From NCBI GenBank assembly GCA_041398745.1, contig JAWKUB010000002.1:620001-684000 (forward strand): a stretch of 64,000 nt of DNA. The letters are read 5' to 3'. Position numbers and translations under genes: made by a program. This stretch comes from JACKHO01 sp041398745. GTDB lineage: Bacteria > Planctomycetota > Planctomycetia > Planctomycetales > Planctomycetaceae. Below are positions 24,009 through 33,400 of the stretch, piece after piece; position 1 is the stretch's first letter, and every line of letters begins with the position of its first letter. The notes under the pieces were generated by a model that searched no databases, was not told where the DNA came from, and was given only the letters and a program-made list of their open reading frames with translations.

Positions 24009-25532
24009 TCAGTGGCCGCCGTGCATGATGTGCTGCATTGCGTCCTTCGGTGCCGACTTGTAATCGGCAGGGTTTCCGAACCGTTGAATGATTTCGTCAA
24101 AGATCGCTCCCTTTTCGATCTTTTGATCTGTCTCCATCAAGCGCTGGTACAGGTCATCCGGGAGCACGCGCAGGCAGGTCATCAGTCCCATTAGCGACAT
24201 CGCTGCTGTTGAACGCATCCCGTGAAACTCCCGCCGTGACCAGATTCGCTCCATGAACTCCATCGACATTTCCATCCCCTTCATTCCCTGGGGATAGCCT
24301 GGAGTCTTGAAACCCGGGTCGGTATGAATGGATTGCACTGGGGGACGCGAGTCGAGGTTTGAGAGGAAGTCGTCAACCTGGGAGTTTTGGCGAATCCTTG
24401 GACCGACATGTTTCACCATGTGGTTCATCATGTGGTGCGTCATATGGCAGTGAAACATCCAATCGCCTGGATTGTTGGCAATGAACTCGATTTCGCTCGC
24501 CTGGGCTACGGCGATCAGTTCGGTATTGCGTGGAACCCACGCGGAGGGGGGCGTTTTTGCGCCTTCGTGTCCAGTCACCCAAAACGTGTGACCATGCAGA
24601 TGGACCGGGTGATGCTGAATCGGAGAGAAGTTCATCAGGCGGACGCGGACTCGTTCGCCATGTTTGACAACGAGCGGGGTCGAGGAGGGTCCACTCCGAC
24701 CATTGATCGTGTGCCAATTCCAGTCCATCGACCAGGAGTCATTGATCGTTTGATTTGGCATGATCGCAAAATTCTGGAATAGCAGGCCGAAGTCACGGTC
24801 GACCGGAGGTCCAACGATTTTGGCGGGATGAACGATGAACCAGCCAACCATGCCGTGGGTTTCCTGCATGGCCACATGCGTGTGGTACCAGAAAGTTCCA
24901 TACTCATGGATGTCGAACTCGTAGACGAATGTCTCTCCTGGCTTGATCGGATTCTGCGTCAGCGTGTGGGAACCGTCGTACTGCACTGGCAGCTCAAAGC
25001 CGTGCCAGTGCAAAGTGGTCTCCTCGGGCAGTTCATTCGTCACCACAATCCGCACACGGTCTCCTTGAGTGACTTCAATCGTCGGGCCGGGCATCGATCC
25101 GTTGAATCCCCAGACATTCATCTTGTACCCAGGCAGGAACTCCCTCTGAACCGATTGCGGAACGAGGTGAAATTCTTTCACGCCGTTCTTGGTTGTGTAG
25201 GGAAGTCGGTCAAGATCTGGTGCGAGAAACGGAGCAGGTCCCTCTTCCGCGGTACGAAATCCAGGCACCATCTTGCCTAGGTAGTAGTCGCTGGTGTAGT
25301 CGTTACCCCGACTGGGAACGTACCGGGAAAAACCGCCATATTCGGCCTCCACATGCTGATGACGATGCTGAACCGTGGCAGGAAGAGGGGGCGCTGGCTG
25401 GGAATCAACAGTGTGTCCCGAATGTGACGGGACTTCTTGAGCAGCCACCGTGCCACCGGTTAACGCGGCAGCCACGAATGCCCCGTGCTTCAGGAACTCT
25501 CGACGTTCTCGATCCGTGGGATGGTCAGCCAT
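24009..25532 (-). CDS. multicopper oxidase, exported by the Tat pathway
   Basis: A 507-residue multicopper oxidase related to CopA/CueO-type enzymes that oxidise toxic Cu(I). The start at 25532 is chosen because it begins a Tat signal (RERREFLKHGAFVAAAL); the longer frame runs through the intergenic space. All copper ligands are present: HWHG (175-178), HTH (217-219), HPVHLHGH (308-315) and HCHMTHHM (361-368), giving the type 1, 2 and 3 sites. Met-rich segments follow (MKGMEMSMEFMERI), as in copper-resistance oxidases. It is the last gene of the cluster II operon, after two TolC genes. It should act outside the cytoplasmic membrane together with the CusBA pump. Confidence 0.95.
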   Translation of the reverse strand: MADHPTDRERREFLKHGAFVAAALTGGTVAAQEVPSHSGHTVDSQPAPPLPATVQHRHQHVEAEYGGFSRYVPSRGNDYTSDYYLGKMVPGFRTAEEGPAPFLAPDLDRLPYTTKNGVKEFHLVPQSVQREFLPGYKMNVWGFNGSMPGPTIEVTQGDRVRIVVTNELPEETTLHWHGFELPVQYDGSHTLTQNPIKPGETFVYEFDIHEYGTFWYHTHVAMQETHGMVGWFIVHPAKIVGPPVDRDFGLLFQNFAIMPNQTINDSWSMDWNWHTINGRSGPSSTPLVVKHGERVRVRLMNFSPIQHHPVHLHGHTFWVTGHEGAKTPPSAWVPRNTELIAVAQASEIEFIANNPGDWMFHCHMTHHMMNHMVKHVGPRIRQNSQVDDFLSNLDSRPPVQSIHTDPGFKTPGYPQGMKGMEMSMEFMERIWSRREFHGMRSTAAMSLMGLMTCLRVLPDDLYQRLMETDQKIEKGAIFDEIIQRFGNPADYKSAPKDAMQHIMHGGH

Positions 25533-25657
25533 TGTCGGTCTCGCAGTGTTTAGTAACGGAAGTCTGTCGAGTGGCAGCGGGACCAAAGCAGTGCCCATGT
25601 CACCGAAGGATCGACCAAGGTTGTCAAGCGTGCCTCGTGGCGACTTTGTGCTCACGT

Positions 25658-27118
25658 TTACCGAGGCTTGGGAACACTGTCGATATGTCCGCTGGGCACA
25701 GGGCCTCCCGGTGTCGCCAATCCATCGCGCAAAAGAAAGCCGTTGATGACCGTCTCGGTTTCTCTCTGTGCCTTCAAGTGTGTCACATAATCGATGCGAG
25801 CATTGGTGTAGCTCTCTTGGGCCATCAGCACGTCCGGCCATTCAGCACGGTTTCGTTGATATCCTTCCAAAGCAAGCCGGTAGGTTTCGCGCTGGGCAGG
25901 CAGGATCACCGACTCCAATTCTGTCACATGTTGAACAGCCGAGATATAGCGCTCATACTCGGCAGCCAGTCTGCGTTTGAGGTCCAATCGTAAGCGTTGA
26001 ATCTCTCGCGTCTGCCGTGTGTAATCGGCCTGAGCTTGGGCGATTGTCCCTTGATTGCGATCAAACAACGGAATCTCCAGCGCAACGCGCGCTCCGACAG
26101 TCGTTTGCCTGTCGACGTTGTTGTACCCCGGACCGGCGGACACAACGATGTCTGGAACCCATTCGACCCGCTCGCGATTGACGGTCACGCCGTCTTCCCG
26201 GAGTTTTGCCTGGGCGGCCAGCAATTCGGGGCTGCATTCAATGATTTGACGATAGGCCGTCTCAAAGTCGATTAACGACTGCTGCGATTCCAGCGTCCCT
26301 TCAATGGCGACATTCTCGCACTCCAGTCCAGCCATCACGGCCAGTTCGACGAGTTCCCGTAGCAGATGGCTTTCCGCCCCAAGGACCGCCAGACGGTGTT
26401 TTTGGATCATCGCCAGAGAACGCTGCACATCCGCTTGGTTCGCCTGTCCCAGATTGTACATTTCCCGCATGGTGAGCACCTGGTCTTCAGCGGTCTTGAG
26501 CAATTCGCGCCGGAGTTCAAGAATCTGCAGAGCGGCCAGTGAATTGAAGAAGCGAATTCGAATGTCGTTACAAACCCTGTATTGCTGTGCCATCGAGTTG
26601 AACTCGGCGACCCGGGCACGTTGCAGATACTTCTCGCGGCTCAAGTCCAGTTTGCCTCCCGTCACGAAGCGCTGCTCGATTTCTGCTCCGACCCATTCTC
26701 CCGCCGTTCCGTTGAGACCGATCTGCTCACCAATGGCAGAGACGGTTGGATTTGGGTACAGCCCGGCTTGAACCGCGCGGGCTAACTGTGCGTTGATGTG
26801 GAGTCGAGCCTGTATCAGTGTCGGGTTGTGCTGAGTCGCGACTTGGAGCAACGTATCCAAATTGTAGACCGTACCTCCGGCGTCAAATTCACCTGTCGAC
26901 CACACAGGCGCAGTGAGTTCCGGCGGAGCAGGAGGAGCCGTGAACGCGCGACCAATCTCGTTAGTGTCAGGTTTCCCGTCCGGTTGAATCGGGATCAACT
27001 TCGATTGAGTTGTGGGGGCCGCGTCGGAGTGCCGGTGCTGTTGTGCTTCGACCGCCCGTGCGGAATATGCTCCAGCACACAGCAACCAGCAGTAAAGGAA
27101 AGATCGCGCGGTGGTCAC
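25658..27118 (-). CDS. TolC-family outer-membrane efflux protein (second of two)
   Basis: A 486-residue outer-membrane factor of the CusC/CzcC type. The GTG at 27118 has GGAG seven bases upstream and begins a good signal peptide (ARSFLYCWLLCAGAYSARA); an ATG at 27133 in frame is the alternative. The two OEP repeats start around YNLDTLLQVATQHNPTLIQA and SLIDFETAYRQIIECSPELLAAQ, with the typical VALEIPLFDRNQGTIAQAQ between strands and helices. It lies in the operon downstream of another TolC gene. It probably provides an exit duct for the CusBA pump of the same operon or for the adaptor/pump pair of cluster I, which lacks one. Confidence 0.92.
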   Translation of the reverse strand: MTTARSFLYCWLLCAGAYSARAVEAQQHRHSDAAPTTQSKLIPIQPDGKPDTNEIGRAFTAPPAPPELTAPVWSTGEFDAGGTVYNLDTLLQVATQHNPTLIQARLHINAQLARAVQAGLYPNPTVSAIGEQIGLNGTAGEWVGAEIEQRFVTGGKLDLSREKYLQRARVAEFNSMAQQYRVCNDIRIRFFNSLAALQILELRRELLKTAEDQVLTMREMYNLGQANQADVQRSLAMIQKHRLAVLGAESHLLRELVELAVMAGLECENVAIEGTLESQQSLIDFETAYRQIIECSPELLAAQAKLREDGVTVNRERVEWVPDIVVSAGPGYNNVDRQTTVGARVALEIPLFDRNQGTIAQAQADYTRQTREIQRLRLDLKRRLAAEYERYISAVQHVTELESVILPAQRETYRLALEGYQRNRAEWPDVLMAQESYTNARIDYVTHLKAQRETETVINGFLLRDGLATPGGPVPSGHIDSVPKPR

Positions 27119-27210
27119 TTCTAATCTCCACATTCAGTCGCGGGGGTATTCTGCTTTAATTCTCCCCATGCGTGAACTAGAGCAGAGTCAAGTTGGAGTT
27201 ACCACTGCGG

Positions 27211-27501
27211 TTAGTCTTGATCGCCGGGCAATTCTGCCGGTTTCAATTCGCTGTTTGGTAGGGCCGCTTCCGTTGGCATCGGCGCAGGCAGAACGCGTGT
27301 TTCATAGGTTGCTGCCATTGGATGCAGGTAAGGCTCGGCAGCACTGGAGTGGCACGGAGCACCGCAATATTGCGTATAAGAAAGCGGCGCTGGCGGACAG
27401 TATTTGCAGGTCACTCCGCATCCTTCGTAGCAGTGATAGGCGGAGGCGCAGCCGGAGAGTGTTGCGACGAGGAGTAACGTTGATGTGCGAATAGTATTCA
27501 T
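27211..27501 (-). CDS. small Cys-rich lipoprotein
   Basis: A 96-residue protein with a lipobox (ATLSGCAS, Cys18). The mature part starts with a cluster of Cys: YHCYEGCGVTCKYCPPAP and YCGAPCHSS, about eight thiols in 35 residues, then a Pro-rich tail. No known domain is recognised. It lies between the two TolC genes on the same strand, so it is probably part of the operon and binds Cu(I) or another soft metal at the membrane surface. The ribosome site is weak. Confidence 0.65.
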   Translation of the reverse strand: MNTIRTSTLLLVATLSGCASAYHCYEGCGVTCKYCPPAPLSYTQYCGAPCHSSAAEPYLHPMAATYETRVLPAPMPTEAALPNSELKPAELPGDQD

Positions 27502-27604
27502 GGAAGATGCGGTGCCTCGGGTTTCAACTCGCTACGATCAACAACACAGTCATCGTGAGTTTTCGTTCTGGATTGCAGTGCATCGCACTGGCGTTTCAAG
27601 GTCA

Positions 27605-29059
27605 CTAGATTTCCGGAACGTCAGCGGCGCCGTCGGTGTCTTCCAGCATGGGCATGACCGGCAGCAGTTCGGGAGGAGCGGACGTCGTTGAACTCATCGC
27701 GGTCCAGCCACCGACCGCTTGTTCCAGTTCGGCGAGTGATTGCCGGAGGTTGGCTTCCAATCGACGGTAATTCACTTCGTAGCGGAGGAGCTGCCGCCAG
27801 TTATCTATCAGTTGCAGAAAATCCACTTCCCCGACGTTGTAGGCCTGACTGGAGACTTGGAGCGTCTGACGTGCCTTGGGAAGGATGTCCTCTTCGAACA
27901 ATGTCAGCATTTGTTGATGACTGTTGGTGCGAGCGAACAGATCGGTCACTTCTTCGAGTGTGGCGTCTTTCATCGCATCATAGTTGCGGGCCGAGGCGAC
28001 CGCTCCCGCTTCCGCCGATCGCACCGATGAATCGAGACGCTTTTTATAAACCGGGAGATTGACTCCCGCCGTCAGTAGGAGTGCGTCCTGACCATTCGCA
28101 TTTCTTGCCAAACCTCCGTCCGCAACGTCAATCCAGGAAAAGCCAAGGGTCACGTCTGGCTTGTAGTCGAGTCGCGCCAGATTCGCCGCGTGTTGATCCC
28201 GAAATACCGCTGCCAGTGCGCCGTGCAGTTCGGGACGAGCAGCGACCGCTTGTAGCTGCAATGTCGTCAGATTCTGCGGCAGCATTTCGTCAGGCAGCGA
28301 AGAAACCGCCCCAACACGAGTCTCCGGAGCGATGTGAAGCAGCCTCGCCAGCCGAGCCTGTCCGCTTGTAACCTGCTGACGAAGCTGAATCAGTTCGGTT
28401 TCGACGTTGGAGATCTCCAGGTCGGCTCGCAGCACATCCTGCTGACTCGTACGCCCTGTTTTATAGCGGGTGTTGGCGACATCCCGAATCTCGCCCAGTA
28501 GCTGCTGTTCCGCTTCCGTGACCGTAATTGCTTGTTGCAGGTAGTAGAGTTCGTAGTAGGCCTTCTTCACCTTTGAAATCGTTGCGAGTTCTACCGATGC
28601 CAGCTGGGCGCGCCCGACGTTGGTTTGTGCCTCCGCCATCGCTACCTGAGTTTTGAGCTTGCCCGCCCAGGGGAGTTTTTGACTGGCCGAGAGTACGAAT
28701 TGTTGCCTTCCGGCGGCTGTCTGCACCGGAGCGGGTTGGGCTGTCACGCTCAACATGGGATCGGGCAGGCTCGCAGCCACAGGCACCTTATACGCCAGCG
28801 ACTCCATCCGCTTTCGCGCTCCCTGCACTTCGGGGTTCTGCTGGAGGGCGACCTGGATGTACTCCTCAACGGAGTGCGGTCCTTCCAGATGGGAATAGAC
28901 CGGCGCGATGGTCTCGTGTTCAGAGACCTGAGTCACCGTTGCGCGGTAGGTTTCGCGACTGAGATGGACGTACTCTGGATCGCGGACCTGCTGCCCAGAC
29001 CGGCATCCGGTCAGGATGCAGAGCAATCCCAATGTATGGAATATATGACGTTGGACCAT
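27605..29059 (-). CDS. TolC-family outer-membrane efflux lipoprotein (first of two)
   Basis: A 484-residue outer-membrane factor of the CusC type. The start at 29059 begins a lipoprotein signal (LGLLCILTGCRSG), as in E. coli CusC; the longer frame to 29272 is rejected for that reason. The OEP domains begin at SVEEYIQVALQQNPEVQGA and include TAGVNLPVYKKRLDSS and YNVGEVDFLQLIDNWRQLLRYEVNYRRLEANL. It follows the small CPV...CC protein gene downstream of cusA and should pair with the CusBA complex of cluster II. Confidence 0.93.
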   Translation of the reverse strand: MVQRHIFHTLGLLCILTGCRSGQQVRDPEYVHLSRETYRATVTQVSEHETIAPVYSHLEGPHSVEEYIQVALQQNPEVQGARKRMESLAYKVPVAASLPDPMLSVTAQPAPVQTAAGRQQFVLSASQKLPWAGKLKTQVAMAEAQTNVGRAQLASVELATISKVKKAYYELYYLQQAITVTEAEQQLLGEIRDVANTRYKTGRTSQQDVLRADLEISNVETELIQLRQQVTSGQARLARLLHIAPETRVGAVSSLPDEMLPQNLTTLQLQAVAARPELHGALAAVFRDQHAANLARLDYKPDVTLGFSWIDVADGGLARNANGQDALLLTAGVNLPVYKKRLDSSVRSAEAGAVASARNYDAMKDATLEEVTDLFARTNSHQQMLTLFEEDILPKARQTLQVSSQAYNVGEVDFLQLIDNWRQLLRYEVNYRRLEANLRQSLAELEQAVGGWTAMSSTTSAPPELLPVMPMLEDTDGAADVPEI

Positions 29060-29319
29060 CCGTGTCCGTACCTTTCCATGAGAACGACTCCCTGTCTTTT
29101 GGGATCGGTCAGGTCGTACGCACGGCTCAACCCGCACTGTTGGAAAGTCGGATACAACCCGAACATCGATCCGGTTGTATCGATTGTGATGATGGTCAAT
29201 GGGGTTTTGATATTGAGCAACTGGGCCAAAAAACGAAGCCCACCCAGCACGAGGCTGAGCGGGCTTGAGCAAGTTGCGCAGGTGAATTGCCTGCCAGAAC
29301 AGGGGAGTCCTCGATCTGG

Positions 29320-29796
29320 CTACTTGGTTCCCTCACGCTGAGCAACCGACTCTGCATACAGATTGTCGACTGCAGTCAGATACGTCGCCGGGTCCGCTGC
29401 GATCTTGTCGGTACACGGTGGGCAGCAGACGTACACGACACGTCCGCCAACGATTGTCCACTTGGCGCTTTTGGGGAGCGGTTTCTTCATAATCGGGCAG
29501 ATCCGCTGTGCCTCTGCGATGTTGGCGTGCATCGTGGCCCAATATTTAGGATCGATCTTCTGTTTCAGGCACCCTTCACAGCAGAGGAAGATCTCTTCCT
29601 TCTTCTCACCAACGGTCACCCGAATCGGCGCACCGTGGTCGCCAAGACTCTGGCCTGAGACAGGGCAGATCCTCTGCACGGCAATATGCAGTTGGTCCTT
29701 CTTAGCCTGTTCCTCGGGTGACAGGTCATCAGCACTCGCTGCTGAGGCAGCAGCAACAAGCAATGACAACATGATCAATGAACTGAAAGTCTTCAT
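29320..29796 (-). CDS. exported protein with two CPV/CPI...CC modules
   Basis: A 158-residue secreted protein. The ATG at 29796 has AAAGGA upstream and begins a signal peptide (MLSLLVAAASAASA). Two YHS-like modules follow: RICPVSGQSLGDHGAPIRV...IFLCCEGCLKQKI and RICPIMKKPL...VYVCCPPCTDKIAADPATYL. The second has CCPPC instead of CCxGC. The protein sits between cusA and the TolC gene in cluster II. It probably carries or buffers copper for the pump in the periplasm; this is inferred from the paired thiols and context. Confidence 0.82.
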   Translation of the reverse strand: MKTFSSLIMLSLLVAAASAASADDLSPEEQAKKDQLHIAVQRICPVSGQSLGDHGAPIRVTVGEKKEEIFLCCEGCLKQKIDPKYWATMHANIAEAQRICPIMKKPLPKSAKWTIVGGRVVYVCCPPCTDKIAADPATYLTAVDNLYAESVAQREGTK

Positions 29797-29881
29797 GTCC
29801 AATTCCTTTCGCGGACAAAGTTGAGGGACATCAGCCGACACGACGTTGTGCGCGACATCAGCCTTAGGAGAAGGGGCAGCA

Positions 29882-32800
29882 TCAAGCTGCCATCGGTTCT
29901 TTGGGATCAGTGTGCAGAGATGCATCCTCAATTGACATTTCCAGAAGCTCGTCATGGAGTCCGGCTCGAAGTTTGAACTCCATGTAGGCGCAGTACACCG
30001 TCGGCACGACGAATGTCGTGAACGGTTCGATCAACATGCCGCCGAAGACAGGCCAGGCCATAGCACGGGCGACATCTGCTCCCCTGCCGGTCGAAAGCAG
30101 GACCGGGACCAGCGCCACCAGGGTCGTAATCGTCGTCATCACGCAGGGACGAATTCGCTTCAGTCCGGCCTGATAGATTTCTTCTCGCAAATCGGCCACG
30201 TTGTCGATGGACCGTCTTTTCAATCGTTCGTGGATGTAGCTGGCGATGACGATCCCGTCATCTGCGGCGAGTCCTGCCAGAGCGATGAAACCGACCCAAA
30301 CAGCTGTGTTGAGTTCGATGCCCATCACAGCGATGGCGATCATTCCGCCAGCGCAGGCAATCGGGATTCCGGAAAAGACGACCAGTGAAATGGGAAGGTT
30401 GCGGAAGTGCAGGTAGTGCAACAGCAGATTGATGAGGAAGACGCACGGCAGAATCCACATCAGGCGCTGGTTGGCCTCGATCTGATTCTGAAACGAACCC
30501 ACGGCCTGGAGTTCAAAGTTTCCGTCTGGGAATACAAGAGTGCCGTTCTCACGCGCGGCTCGCAAGCTTTCCATGACGGCGGAAACAGTCTCCAAATCAC
30601 CCGCACCAGATGGGGAGAACATGACGTGGGCGACGAGTCGAGAGTCTTCACTGTTGACCATCCCCGGTCCCCAGGTCGTGGAGACACCCGCCAGTCGTTC
30701 AAGTGGAACGATATCGCCCGTATGGGTGACAACCGGAACTTGCGGCAGGTCGACGATGCGTTCGCGGACATCGCGTGAAAACCGGACCTGAATCGGATAC
30801 CGCTCGCGCCCTTCCACGGTGGTCGTGACATCGACGCCCCCCAGTCCAGCGGAGACGACTTGATTAACCATCATCGTCGTCATGCCATAACGGGCCGCTT
30901 CCTCGCGGTCGACTTCGAACTCGTAGTAGGGCTTGCCCATCACAATGTCCGGATTCACCGTCCCGGGATTGACCATCGGGTGCAGCTTCAACTGCTCGGC
31001 AACGGCCTTGGCAGCGTCTCCCAGACCTTCGAGCGAGTCACCATAGATACGAACGGCCATGGATGCCTTGATCCCGGCTTGAAGCATGACGACGCGCCCT
31101 TCAATCGGCTGCAGCGGGGATGCTGGTGTCACACCGGGAAGCGTGGCTACCGCGTTGATTTCATCCCAGATCTTTCGCTCCGTCATGCCCGGACGCCATT
31201 GATCTTTCGGCTTGAGCATTACGTAGGTTTCGACCATCGCGGCGGGTGCCGGATCGAGTGCCGAGTCGATGCGGCCGATCTTTCCCAGCACATTCTCGAC
31301 CTCAGGGATCTCCTTAATCAGCACGTCCTGAGACTGCAAAACTTCAACGATCTGATTGAAACTGGCGGCGGGGTACAGGCTGGGCATGTAAAACCAGCTG
31401 CCTTCGTCCAGCGCGATCCAGTCGTCTGACTTCAGGCCGGTGAAGGTGTGCTTGGCATCGACGTATCCCGGGACTTCGTTCAGGTCCGCGCCAAAGACCG
31501 CCGCGACGGATTCCAATGGACGCAGGACTGTGGGCAAGCCGAACCACGCCCCAAGTCCCAACACAAAGATCGCGGCGGGAAACGAAAGCATCAGCATCTT
31601 GTGGTTCAACGCGAGTCGTAGACGGCCCGCATACAGCCAGCGAGTGAACCGACTCGTCGGGTTTTCCTCCATTGGCCGGATTCTTTCCCGCATCATCAGC
31701 CATCCGGAAACAAACCCCACGACTCCGGCGAGAGCCGTTCCCCACTCCGGAGTCACGAACGCCCATTCATGAAGTTGATCGTGCCAAACAGACCAGGCGA
31801 GACCGGCGAACAACGTCGCCATTCCGCAACCAGCCAGCCAACTGGCCCAGGCAGATCGTTGCGAACTTCGCAGGAACGTACGAGCGAGCATTGGGACGAC
31901 AGTGACGGCCACGATTAAGCTGGCTGCCAGAGCGAATGTTTTTGTCCATGCCAAGGGAGCAAATAGTTTGTAATCGCGACCAGTCAGAAAAAACACAGGG
32001 AGAAAGCTAACGATCGTGGTGCTCACCGCAGTCATCACGGCAGGCACAACTTCGGCAGCGGCTCTGCAGATGACTTCAATGCGTTGTCGCTCGCGAGATT
32101 TGGCCGACTTGGGTTGCGGCTGCTGCTCCCACTCCGCCAGGGAATCGTAGATGTTCTCCAGCACAATGATGCCCATGTCGACCATCGTGCCGATCGCAAT
32201 GGCGATGCCAGCCAACGACATGATGTTCGCATCGACGCCGAAAAACTTCATGGCGGCAAATGACATCAGCACGGCCATCGGCAAGGTAATCGCGATGATC
32301 AGGCTCGCTCGAACGTGCAGCAAGAACAGCACCACAACGACGATCGTGATCAACGTTTCCTGCCCGAGCGCTTCCGTCAGTGTGCCAATTGTCTCATCAA
32401 TCAAACCGGTCCGGTCATACACTCCGAGGACTTTGATTCCGTCCAGTTCCGGCTCCAGCGCAGCGATCTTGGCCTTGACTCGCTCGATGACATCTCGCGG
32501 GTTCTCCCCATGACGCATGATGACGACACCGCCCACGGCTTCCTGTCCGTTAAAGTCCAGCGCGCCGCGACGGAATGCCGGTCCGGTCTGTACCTGCGCG
32601 ACGTCGGAGATACGAACGGGTATCCCCTCTCGCGTCAGGATGACCGTGTTGCTGATCTGTTCGATCGTCTCGAATTCGGTCTTCCCAGAACCAATGAATC
32701 CCTTTCCCCGAACGATGAACTCCATTCCGCCCGTCTCGACAGTCTTCGCACCAACATCAATGTTCGACGCCTTCACTGCGTCAATCACTTGGCTGAGCGG

Positions 32801-33400
32801 AATATCGTGATATCTGAGTTCGTCAGGATCGACATCGATCTGGTATTGCTTGACATAGCCGCCGATGGACGCGACTTCGGCAACTCCATCCACTGATTGC
32901 AGGGCGTACTTGACGAAGAAATCCTGCTTGGAACGTAGCTCGGCCAGGTCCATCCCCGGCGGCGGTTCGAGAACGTAATAGTAAATCTGTCCCAGAGCGG
33001 TGGCGTCGGGCGCGAGTTGCGGCGTGACTCCAACTGGGAGCTTGCCAGATACCGTCGTCAATTGCTCAGCGACGCGCGATCTCGCCCAGTAGAAGTCGAT
33101 GCTGTCGTCAAACGTCACCTGGACGAAGCTGAATCCGAACATACTCTTGCCACGCACGCTCTTCGATCCAGGCACCGCCTGTAACGCAATCGACAGGGGA
33201 TAAGTGACCTGATCCTCCATGTCCTTCGGGGAGCGCCCTGGCCATTCCGTCAGCACGATGACCTGGTTCTCACCGACATTGGGGATCGCATCCAGCGGAA
33301 CCTTTCGGGTGGAATACCAGCCGAATGCGATCAGGGCGACGGATACCAGCAATACCACCAGTCGTTCACGAACGCAGAAATTGAGGATCGCGTTGATCAT
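29882..33400 (-). CDS. cusA: CusA-like heavy-metal efflux RND pump (cluster II)
   Basis: Proton-driven metal exporter (1172 residues). HME-RND marks: MINAILNFCVRERLVVLL at the start, DAIPNVGENQVIVLTEW, AIAIGTMVDMGIIVLEN with the relay Asp, and GLAADDGIVIASYI in the second half. The three CusA methionines have counterparts in FYMPSLYP, AAMVETYV and RVVMLQAG, which points to Cu(I)/Ag(I). About 100 extra residues with added hydrophobic segments (LAGCGMATLFAGLAW, TALAGVVGFVSGWLM) lie between TM6 and the second porter domain, as in the cluster I pump. It overlaps the end of the adaptor gene by four bases (ATGA), so they are coupled. Confidence 0.95.
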   Translation of the reverse strand: MINAILNFCVRERLVVLLVSVALIAFGWYSTRKVPLDAIPNVGENQVIVLTEWPGRSPKDMEDQVTYPLSIALQAVPGSKSVRGKSMFGFSFVQVTFDDSIDFYWARSRVAEQLTTVSGKLPVGVTPQLAPDATALGQIYYYVLEPPPGMDLAELRSKQDFFVKYALQSVDGVAEVASIGGYVKQYQIDVDPDELRYHDIPLSQVIDAVKASNIDVGAKTVETGGMEFIVRGKGFIGSGKTEFETIEQISNTVILTREGIPVRISDVAQVQTGPAFRRGALDFNGQEAVGGVVIMRHGENPRDVIERVKAKIAALEPELDGIKVLGVYDRTGLIDETIGTLTEALGQETLITIVVVVLFLLHVRASLIIAITLPMAVLMSFAAMKFFGVDANIMSLAGIAIAIGTMVDMGIIVLENIYDSLAEWEQQPQPKSAKSRERQRIEVICRAAAEVVPAVMTAVSTTIVSFLPVFFLTGRDYKLFAPLAWTKTFALAASLIVAVTVVPMLARTFLRSSQRSAWASWLAGCGMATLFAGLAWSVWHDQLHEWAFVTPEWGTALAGVVGFVSGWLMMRERIRPMEENPTSRFTRWLYAGRLRLALNHKMLMLSFPAAIFVLGLGAWFGLPTVLRPLESVAAVFGADLNEVPGYVDAKHTFTGLKSDDWIALDEGSWFYMPSLYPAASFNQIVEVLQSQDVLIKEIPEVENVLGKIGRIDSALDPAPAAMVETYVMLKPKDQWRPGMTERKIWDEINAVATLPGVTPASPLQPIEGRVVMLQAGIKASMAVRIYGDSLEGLGDAAKAVAEQLKLHPMVNPGTVNPDIVMGKPYYEFEVDREEAARYGMTTMMVNQVVSAGLGGVDVTTTVEGRERYPIQVRFSRDVRERIVDLPQVPVVTHTGDIVPLERLAGVSTTWGPGMVNSEDSRLVAHVMFSPSGAGDLETVSAVMESLRAARENGTLVFPDGNFELQAVGSFQNQIEANQRLMWILPCVFLINLLLHYLHFRNLPISLVVFSGIPIACAGGMIAIAVMGIELNTAVWVGFIALAGLAADDGIVIASYIHERLKRRSIDNVADLREEIYQAGLKRIRPCVMTTITTLVALVPVLLSTGRGADVARAMAWPVFGGMLIEPFTTFVVPTVYCAYMEFKLRAGLHDELLEMSIEDASLHTDPKEPMAA

